Of a stretch of 8,784 nt of DNA, positions 1 to 3,983 are shown one piece after another. Under the pieces are notes generated by a model. That model saw only the letters and a program-made list of their open reading frames with translations, was not told the DNA's origin and made no database searches. This stretch comes from Methanolinea sp. UBA477. Lineage in GTDB: Archaea; Halobacteriota; Methanomicrobia; Methanomicrobiales; Methanospirillaceae. Position 1 is the first letter of the stretch. Every line of letters starts with the position of its first letter. A program made the position numbers and the translations under genes. The stretch is taken from positions 2,686 through 11,469 of the forward strand of contig DAWO01000050.1 of assembly GCA_002509485.1 (NCBI GenBank). Direction: 5' to 3'.

Positions 1-76
1 AGATCAACAGGTAGATGGATAGGATGGCTCTGTTGGAGAGACGTGAGAGGACACCGGCAGCAGGACCGGATAAGGA

Positions 77-121
77 TTGGCTGGAAAGTCCAGCAACCCC
101 TGAGTCGTTTCCTGCGGGGTT
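77..121 (-). other. two adjacent hairpins downstream of the HEAT-repeat gene
   Basis: Two inverted repeats lie side by side. GCTGGA (80-85) pairs with TCCAGC (89-94) around a 3-nt loop, and the stem can extend to 77 and 96 with one bulged base. AACCCC (95-100) pairs with GGGGTT (116-121) around a 15-nt loop. They begin 30 nt past the stop codon of the leftward HEAT-repeat gene, so they could mark the 3' end of its mRNA. No T-tract follows on the minus strand, so a factor-independent terminator is not well supported. The two stems compete for bases 95-96. The rest of 1-150 shows no coding or RNA gene that I can recognise. Confidence 0.3.
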
Positions 122-150
122 ACACAGGAGAGGATTTGGCATGGAAAGGA

Positions 151-402
151 CTATTCCGTCTCCGTCTCCTTCCTCGTAGACTGGACGACCATCAGGTGCG
201 CCCGGGTGGCCGCGTCCCGCACACGCTGTACGGGGTCATCGAACTTAACCCGGGAAAGCACCTCTTTCACCCGCGGATCAGGGTAACCGGAAAGGGTCTC
301 TACGGCAGCGGCTCGGACGTACTCGTTGGCATCGAAGACTGCAGAGAGCAGTCCGGTGACATCTCTTTCCCGTTTCATCTCGTAGATATCGGCGATCTTC
401 AT
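151..402 (-). CDS. small HEAT-repeat protein
   Basis: This encodes an 83-residue protein made almost entirely of two HEAT/armadillo-like helical repeats, at about residues 14-38 and 45-72. Both carry the signature of an Asp turn followed by a VRxAA helix: DANEYVRAAAVETL, and DPVQRVRDAATRAHL. The tail (about 74-83) is polar and charged. There is no signal peptide or membrane segment, so it is probably cytosolic. HEAT repeats form protein-binding solenoids and have no catalytic role; no partner can be named. I chose the ATG at 402 because a GGTGAG ribosome binding site (410-415) sits 7 nt upstream. A GTG at 417 would add five residues but would put that motif inside the gene. It is shorter than most HEAT proteins but shows no sign of truncation, having a clean start signal and stop. 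It is divergent from the EFR1 gene across a 291-bp spacer. Confidence 0.72.
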   Translation of the reverse strand: MKIADIYEMKRERDVTGLLSAVFDANEYVRAAAVETLSGYPDPRVKEVLSRVKFDDPVQRVRDAATRAHLMVVQSTRKETETE

Positions 403-409
403 ACCACTA

Positions 410-415
410 CTCACC
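410..415 (-). promoter_or_regulatory. ribosome binding site of the HEAT-repeat gene
   Basis: GGTGAG on the minus strand, complementary to the archaeal 16S rRNA 3' end, lies 7 nt before the ATG at 402. It decides between that ATG and the upstream GTG at 417. Confidence 0.6.
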
Positions 416-433
416 ACGATTCATTGATATTTG

Positions 434-443
434 TATATATTAA
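434..443 (-). promoter_or_regulatory. TATA-like box of the HEAT-repeat gene
   Basis: On the minus strand this reads TTAATATATA, inside the most AT-rich stretch of the window (about 420-465). It is about 35 nt upstream of the ATG at 402. With an archaeal TATA-to-start distance of 25-28 nt, the transcript would begin near 412-416 with a very short leader that just contains the GGTGAG motif. A slightly further upstream T-rich match (TTTATTAA) is an alternative. Confidence 0.45.
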
Positions 444-544
444 TAAAATTATTGCTATCTGCACTATGTTACCAAGAGCAGGTACCAGTTAACCCGGCAA
501 AAATTCGAATGCCAATACCAGTCATGATTAAAAACGATTGAACC

Positions 545-562
545 AGAGAGAGAGAGAGAGAG
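545..562. repeat. (AG)9 dinucleotide microsatellite
   Basis: Nine uninterrupted AG units lie in the spacer between the divergent HEAT-repeat and EFR1 genes. Such tracts are prone to slippage. It ends 131 nt before the EFR1 start codon and about 140 bp upstream of the HEAT gene start, so it could affect spacing of upstream elements. No function is shown. Confidence 0.9.
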
Positions 563-637
563 GCCATGAAAAGCGATTCTCTGGTCAGATTCCGTGTATA
601 CTCGTGGATTACCCGCCATTGGGGATGGTCGGGAAAA

Positions 638-653
638 ACAGGGATCCCCCTGT
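638..653. other. short hairpin upstream of the EFR1 promoter
   Basis: ACAGGG (638-643) and CCCTGT (648-653) form a 6-bp stem with a 4-nt ATCC loop. The sequence CTTTTATAC follows directly. It could be a DNA operator next to the candidate TATA box, or, if transcribed rightward, a terminator-like hairpin with a short T-tract. There is no clear gene to its left on the plus strand, so the operator reading fits slightly better. Confidence 0.25.
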
Positions 654-654
654 C

Positions 655-662
655 TTTTATAC
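655..662 (+). promoter_or_regulatory. TATA-like box of the EFR1 gene
   Basis: TTTTATAC is centred about 35 nt upstream of the EFR1 ATG at 694. The usual archaeal spacing would place transcription start near 684-688, giving a leader of only 6-10 nt. That agrees with the absence of a Shine-Dalgarno motif in the bases before the ATG (AACGATCACG), so the mRNA may be effectively leaderless. Confidence 0.4.
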
Positions 663-693
663 TCTCGCATAACACCTTCAATTAACGATCACG

Positions 694-1521
694 ATGAAGA
701 CGGCCATCTATTATTTCACCGGGACCGGGAACTCGTATGCCGTCGCTGCACGGATCCGCGACGCTCTCGGCGACTGCACCCTCGTGCCGATCGCGAGCCT
801 TCCCGGTGGCAGGATCGTTCCCGATGCCCGGCGTGTCGGAATCGTCTGCCCCGTCTATGACCTGGGGCTCCCCGAGATCGTGGACTCCTTTGCACGGCGG
901 CTGGATACCGGGAGATGTGAGTACCTCTTCGCGGTCCTCACCATGGGGGGTATAGGTATATCGGCGCTGCACCAGCTCAATGCGATCTTCAAAGAACAGG
1001 GCAGGAACCTCGATGGGGCCTGGGCAGTAGCGATGCCCGGGAATTTCGTGCCACTCTCGCGACCGCCCACCGGTGCGAAGCTCGAAAAGATACTGGACCG
1101 TGCCGACGAAACGATCGACACCATCGCAGGTCTCATACAGCGTGGAGAAAAAATTCCTTTGCCCAAAGCCCCCTTCTCTTCGCTCCTCCGGCGCCTCTTC
1201 TACCCCGGATACATACGGCACACCGATACTCTCGACGAGAAGTTCTGGGTGACCGAAGACTGCATCTTCTGCGGGACCTGCGCAAAGGTCTGCCCCGTGG
1301 AGAATATCGAGATGGTGGATGGTATACCGAGATGGCTTCACCATTGCCAGCTCTGCATGGGGTGCATGCATTTCTGCCCGACAGAGGCCATCCAGTGGGG
1401 ATCACGGACGAAAGACCGCGGCCGCTACCTTCACCCGGAGTTCGGGGCAAAGAAGATGAAACGGCAGCGGCTCGGACCCAAAGTCGATAAGAGTCAGAAG
1501 ACCGAAGATTCCGGGGTTTGA
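694..1521 (+). CDS. EFR1-type flavodoxin-ferredoxin fusion protein
   Basis: This is a 275-residue soluble electron-transfer protein. The N-terminal part (about 1-155) is a flavodoxin-like fold with the FMN phosphate-binding loop near residues 7-15 (YFTGTGNSY) and the strand/loop VGIVCPVYDLGLP (48-60). The C-terminal part (about 185-235) is a bacterial-type ferredoxin domain with two complete CxxCxxCxxxCP motifs: C190, C193, C196, C200 and C218, C221, C224, C228. These predict two [4Fe-4S] clusters. A basic tail of about 40 residues follows. The fusion suggests transfer of electrons between Fe-S clusters and bound FMN; partners and substrate of the EFR1 family in methanogens are not established from this sequence. 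The ATG at 694 puts the flavodoxin strand at the N-terminus as expected; no Shine-Dalgarno motif precedes it. It stands alone, divergent from the HEAT-repeat gene and convergent with the PEGA gene. Confidence 0.9.
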   Translation: MKTAIYYFTGTGNSYAVAARIRDALGDCTLVPIASLPGGRIVPDARRVGIVCPVYDLGLPEIVDSFARRLDTGRCEYLFAVLTMGGIGISALHQLNAIFKEQGRNLDGAWAVAMPGNFVPLSRPPTGAKLEKILDRADETIDTIAGLIQRGEKIPLPKAPFSSLLRRLFYPGYIRHTDTLDEKFWVTEDCIFCGTCAKVCPVENIEMVDGIPRWLHHCQLCMGCMHFCPTEAIQWGSRTKDRGRYLHPEFGAKKMKRQRLGPKVDKSQKTEDSGV

Positions 1522-1543
1522 TCCTCCCGGAACAGGTTGCATA

Positions 1544-1555
1544 TCTTTTCGTTTT
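1544..1555 (+). terminator. T-rich candidate terminator of the EFR1 gene
   Basis: TCTTTTCGTTTT begins about 22 nt after the EFR1 stop codon. Archaeal RNA polymerase commonly terminates at T-runs without a strong hairpin, and none is seen here. Position and composition are the only evidence. Confidence 0.35.
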
Positions 1556-1679
1556 CGCGTTGTTCGGCACCAGTACTCCGGTAAAGAGAATGCTCCGCCT
1601 GGATTGTATCACGGGGGTAATCCACACCCTGTCGGCTGGAAGAGGATGTATGGTCTCGTGACGGCTCCGACGCATAAAA

Positions 1680-1719
1680 AGCCCGGGTTCTTCAGGATAA
1701 AACAGAGAACGATAGGGCT
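1680..1719 (-). terminator. nested hairpin followed by a T5 tract on the minus strand
   Basis: AGCCC (1680-1684) pairs with GGGCT (1715-1719), and inside it GTTCT (1687-1691) pairs with AGAAC (1706-1710). An internal loop (GG opposite GATA) and a 14-nt apical loop separate the parts. Read on the minus strand the structure ends GGGCT followed by TTTT, like an intrinsic terminator. It lies about 217 nt past the PEGA stop codon, beyond nearer T-runs, so it may be a backup stop or a separate RNA element. The stems are short. Confidence 0.3.
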
Positions 1720-1815
1720 CAAACCTTTTGCCGGAAAAGTCGCTGCAGGTGGACTGACACCCATATTCCGTTATCATCATTGGATTCACACGGTATCCAA
1801 CCAGATGCAAACTCT

Positions 1816-1836
1816 GTAAAGACCGTTTACGTAAAC
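1816..1836. repeat. palindrome GTTTACGTAAAC with a third half-site
   Basis: GTTTACGTAAAC (1825-1836) is a perfect 12-bp palindrome. Another GTAAA copy lies at 1816-1820, four bases before it, giving three alternating half-sites (GTAAA, GTTTAC, GTAAAC). The form suggests a site for a dimeric DNA-binding protein. However, it lies between two convergent genes rather than at a recognised promoter, so a regulatory role is unproven. Confidence 0.45.
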
Positions 1837-1897
1837 CAAAGGGCATCCCGTAAGGAATCCGGACAACCGCTCTCCATCCCTTGATTGAGCCTTTTTC

Positions 1898-1917
1898 AAA
1901 AAATTTGCCGGAAAAAA
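1898..1917 (-). terminator. T-run terminator region of the PEGA gene
   Basis: On the minus strand, two runs of six T (1917-1912 and 1903-1898) follow the PEGA stop codon by 18 and 32 nt, just after a GGGCCCCGGG stretch. Oligo-T runs this close to a stop codon fit the usual archaeal termination signal. Confidence 0.5.
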
Positions 1918-1935
1918 GAATCCCGGGGCCCAATC

Positions 1936-3072
1936 TCACATCGCCCCGACTGCTCCATCCCCAGCCCTGAGTCGCTTGTACGCGAACGATATCTGTCCTG
2001 CAGATACATGGACCGTCGTATCGGCCGGATAATAGCCTTCCTTTGAGAAGGTGACCGTGTGTGAGCCGGGAAGCACTCCCCCCAGAACGGTCGGCGTGTA
2101 TCCCGCAGCTGTCCCGTCGAGGAATATCCGGGCCCCTGAAGGCATTGAACGGACATTCAGAGTTCCATACAGGGGGACAAGCCTGGCGCTCGTCGTGGAT
2201 GACCGCCCCGACCGTACCTCGACCACGGTATCCCAGGATTCGTATCCTTCTTTCTCGACCAGGACAGTATACACGCCTGGTTCGATTCCTGCAAGGAAAA
2301 GCGGGGTGGGGCCCCGATACTGGCCGTCGATGTAGGTACTAGCGCCATCGGGAATTGAGGTAACAACCAGTGACCCCGTGGCGGAGGGCCGGACATTGAC
2401 GACGAAACGAGAGAAGGGTTCAGGCCCGAAGGGGTTGAAGTCGGAATCCGGGCACGAAATCGAGGATGTCTCACCTGATACGAACTTCACGGAGATTCGT
2501 GACAGGTCGCCTGGATCATAATAGGTGTGGACCTCTCCCGGGAGAAGCCAGCCCGTCCACCTCTCCTGGCCGGACCGTGAGATGGTGACCAGTGCCACAT
2601 CGGCAGTACAGACATTGCCTGAGCAGCTGGCGCAGTCGGTGTCAGTTTGATACCAGAGTTCGTATCCTTCATCAAGCGGGGCATGAAGAGTGGACGGGTC
2701 ACCGAAGAGATCGGTGGCATACCAGTTGTCTATCACGGACGTTGGGACAAGCTTGGCGATCCCTTGCCATGACCCATTGGGATTGCCGGTCACCTCAACG
2801 GTATCACCGGCATGTGTGTATGAAAACACCTCGTTTACCGGAACCGTTGCCCACATCTCCCGGGGATCAATCTCAATCCAGCCGCAGATGGCAAAATCCT
2901 CTTCAAACATGCATCCCCATTTGTGAGTGGCTGCTATGGTCAGGGTTTCGCCGGCCGGATCGAGATCGGTGACCGTCCCCCTGTATGTAAAGATCGGGGT
3001 CATCGCCGATGCCGGGACGATGCATACCGAAAGAACCAGTATCGCCAGGAATATCAAACGAAGAGACGTCAT
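1936..3072 (-). CDS. secreted protein with two C-terminal PEGA domains
   Basis: This is a 378-residue exported protein. Residues 1-23 form a Sec signal peptide: MTSLR, a hydrophobic core, then cleavage after PASA. Residues 24 to about 230 are a unique region that I do not recognise, containing cysteines at 54, 63, 147, 150, 155 and 207. Two PEGA domains follow, at about 233-298 and 303-367. Both show the pattern of a small beta domain with a DG turn, then PG-x-[YH]TV and KEGY. PEGA domains are common in surface proteins of methanogens and are thought to be structural or glycan-interacting. No C-terminal membrane anchor or PGF-CTERM-like segment is visible, so it may be released or bound non-covalently. 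The ATG at 3072 is chosen because it starts the signal peptide; longer upstream openings would bury the peptide. The Shine-Dalgarno motif GGAGGT (3084-3089) is 11 nt away, rather far. It is monocistronic by context. Confidence 0.85.
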   Translation of the reverse strand: MTSLRLIFLAILVLSVCIVPASAMTPIFTYRGTVTDLDPAGETLTIAATHKWGCMFEEDFAICGWIEIDPREMWATVPVNEVFSYTHAGDTVEVTGNPNGSWQGIAKLVPTSVIDNWYATDLFGDPSTLHAPLDEGYELWYQTDTDCASCSGNVCTADVALVTISRSGQERWTGWLLPGEVHTYYDPGDLSRISVKFVSGETSSISCPDSDFNPFGPEPFSRFVVNVRPSATGSLVVTSIPDGASTYIDGQYRGPTPLFLAGIEPGVYTVLVEKEGYESWDTVVEVRSGRSSTTSARLVPLYGTLNVRSMPSGARIFLDGTAAGYTPTVLGGVLPGSHTVTFSKEGYYPADTTVHVSAGQISFAYKRLRAGDGAVGAM

Positions 3073-3083
3073 TTCTACCACAA

Positions 3084-3102
3084 ACCTCCTGCAAAAAGCA
3101 GG
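3084..3102 (-). promoter_or_regulatory. Shine-Dalgarno motif overlapped by a small hairpin (PEGA gene)
   Basis: On the minus strand CCTGC (3102-3098), a TTTTT loop (3097-3093) and GCAGG (3092-3088) form a 5-bp hairpin. Its 3' arm shares bases with AGGAGGT (3090-3084), the ribosome binding site of the PEGA gene. An alternative pairing of ACCT with AGGT would cover the motif even more fully. Folding of the leader could therefore reduce ribosome access. This is inferred from base pairing only. Confidence 0.4.
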
Positions 3103-3130
3103 TCTCTGAAGAACAATACAGAGATGAGAA

Positions 3131-3140
3131 GATATGAATT
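3131..3140 (-). promoter_or_regulatory. weak TATA-like box of the PEGA gene
   Basis: AATTCATATC on the minus strand is about 60 nt upstream of the ATG at 3072. The implied transcript would start near 3108 and include the hairpin and ribosome binding site at 3084-3102. The match to an archaeal TATA box is poor, so this is a tentative assignment. Confidence 0.22.
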
Positions 3141-3341
3141 TCGTTTCGTCCGCGAGGACTGGACAGGGGAGTGGTTCATTATGGCCGTTCTCATCCCTGG
3201 ACAACTCTATGAGCGAGTTCTCTGCCGTTTTTCGGCCGGGAAACCGAAACCCGGATATGCGGATGTAGTTCCGAATAAGTAGCAGAGTGACATATCCCAG
3301 TCCGTCTTGCCTGGAATTACGAGAGGGATTGATCCTTTACA

Positions 3342-3363
3342 TATCACGGTGTGATAATCACCG
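3342..3363. repeat. overlapping inverted repeats with three ATCAC/GTGAT half-sites
   Basis: TATCAC (3342-3347), a GGT spacer and GTGATA (3351-3356) form a 15-bp dyad. GTGAT (3351-3355) also forms an 11-bp palindrome with ATCAC (3357-3361) around a single A. CGGTG (3347-3351) and CACCG (3359-3363) give a third pairing. The result is alternating ATCAC, GTGAT and ATCAC half-sites. It may be a regulator site or an RNA structure near the end of the decarboxylase-family transcript. Confidence 0.45.
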
Positions 3364-3381
3364 GGTTTTGGAAGAGGGGCG

Positions 3382-3403
3382 CCACTTCCCGGATCGGAAG
3401 TGG
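3382..3403 (-). terminator. strong hairpin downstream of the decarboxylase-family gene
   Basis: CCACTTCC (3382-3389) and GGAAGTGG (3396-3403) form a perfect 8-bp stem with a 6-nt loop. It starts 15 nt past the stop codon of the leftward gene at 3419-3829. No T-tract follows on the minus strand, so it may protect or process the mRNA 3' end rather than terminate by itself. Confidence 0.45.
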
Positions 3404-3418
3404 TTGGACAAGGATTTT

Positions 3419-3829
3419 TCAGATCTCCTCCCTGCTTCCGGCGGCATCCTGAAAGACCTTCAAGGAAGGTGAGAGAATCGACGTCCTTCCCATGAGTGCT
3501 GCAATAAGGATGGTATCGAGGATCTCGTCCCGTGTCACCCCGGCCTTCATCGCGGCAGAGATGTGGACTTTCAGGCATGCCTCTGACTTGAGGGCGGCCG
3601 CAGCAGCGATGGTGACGAGTTCTGCTGTCCGCACGTCCATGCTCTTCGGCCTCCCGGTATACAAATCGCCGAATGTATTGAAGACGAACGCTTCAGGGCG
3701 TTCGTTTAAGATGGAGAGAATGAAAGGCACGGTGCCGAGCATCTCTTCTGCCATCGTATCGATATCCTCCGTAATCTCATCTGAATGTGCAAGCAAATCC
3801 TGTATCTTTTCCTTGATTTCCGGTCTCAT
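3419..3829 (-). CDS. carboxymuconolactone decarboxylase (AhpD-like) family protein
   Basis: This is a 136-residue, all-helical cytosolic protein of the CMD/AhpD family. The core helix motif is at residues 68-96: TAELVTIAAAAALK, then S82-E-A-C85-L-K-V-H89, followed by AAMKAGVTRDEI and a typical C-terminal helix (LIAALMGRTS). AhpD-type members use CxxCxxxH for thiol-disulfide chemistry. Here the first cysteine position is Ser82, leaving Cys85 as the only cysteine in the protein, with His89 kept. Disulfide cycling within one motif is therefore not possible; a single-cysteine peroxidase-like or non-redox role remains open. The ATG at 3829 has a GAGGT ribosome binding site (3837-3841) 7 nt upstream. 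The length is normal for the family. It lies 154 bp downstream of cobN on the same strand and could be read through from it, though a TATA-like box of its own may exist. The physiological substrate is unknown. Confidence 0.85.
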   Translation of the reverse strand: MRPEIKEKIQDLLAHSDEITEDIDTMAEEMLGTVPFILSILNERPEAFVFNTFGDLYTGRPKSMDVRTAELVTIAAAAALKSEACLKVHISAAMKAGVTRDEILDTILIAALMGRTSILSPSLKVFQDAAGSREEI

Positions 3830-3862
3830 CTCGTGTACCTCTGATTAGGTGTTGTTGTTTGC

Positions 3863-3873
3863 AGGTATAACCC
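3863..3873 (-). promoter_or_regulatory. possible TATA-like box of the decarboxylase-family gene
   Basis: GGTTATACCTG on the minus strand is centred about 39 nt upstream of the ATG at 3829. This would give a leader of about 12 nt carrying the GAGGT motif. The match is short and GC-flanked, so co-transcription from the cobN operon is an equally good explanation. Confidence 0.25.
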
Positions 3874-3912
3874 GGTTTCGGGGTGGCAAACCTTATCAGA
3901 GAAATGTGCAGG

Positions 3913-3933
3913 GAATTCTGCGGACCCGAATTC
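3913..3933 (-). other. GAATTC inverted pair downstream of cobN
   Basis: Two GAATTC copies (3913-3918 and 3928-3933) can pair across a 9-nt loop, about 50 nt past the cobN stop codon. It could be a weak 3'-end hairpin of the operon. Each copy is itself palindromic, so pairing may be fortuitous. Confidence 0.18.
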
Positions 3934-3983
3934 AATCAAACCCTTTTACAAGATGATGAATTATGATACATGACACGGACTTT

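Larger units (their letters stand above)
1522..1935. other. 414-bp non-coding stretch between convergent genes
   Basis: This lies between the stop codons of the EFR1 gene (plus) and the PEGA gene (minus). No reading frame here resembles a known protein or has a convincing start signal. The open frames seen are rich in Arg, Ser and Pro, as in shadow translations. The stretch holds a T-rich run near 1544-1555, a nested hairpin at 1680-1719, a palindrome cluster at 1816-1836 and T-runs on the minus strand at 1898-1917. Its length is generous for two convergent 3' ends, so an unrecognised RNA is possible. Confidence 0.5.
3073..3418. other. 346-bp non-coding stretch upstream of the PEGA gene
   Basis: No reading frame here looks like a real protein. 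It carries the PEGA-gene leader (to about 3108), a weak TATA-like box, about 200 bp with nothing I recognise, an overlapping inverted-repeat cluster (3342-3363), and a strong hairpin (3382-3403) just after the stop codon of the carboxymuconolactone decarboxylase-family gene. Confidence 0.5.

Noticed and set aside
1..150. tRNA or other structured RNA gene around the left-edge hairpins
   Set aside because: No T-loop GTTC motif, anticodon stem or acceptor pairing could be assembled.
566..685. 39-codon plus-strand frame starting just after the (AG)9 tract
   Set aside because: GAGG lies only 2 nt from the ATG, too close to serve as a ribosome binding site; the product shows no family resemblance, and it spans the hairpin and TATA-like box of EFR1.
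1133..1939. 268-codon open frame on the minus strand, antisense to EFR1 and across the convergent spacer
   Set aside because: Its product is rich in Arg, Ser and Pro with no recognisable domain, and its first half overlaps a clearly real gene on the other strand; it looks like a shadow frame in GC-rich DNA.
3015..3030. Lipobox (LSVC) in the PEGA protein signal peptide
   Set aside because: Val before the Cys is atypical for a lipobox, and a good signal peptidase I site (PASA) follows the hydrophobic core.
3073..3204. 44-residue N-terminal extension of the PEGA protein from 3204
   Set aside because: It would place charged and polar residues before the signal peptide; the ATG at 3072 starts the peptide directly.
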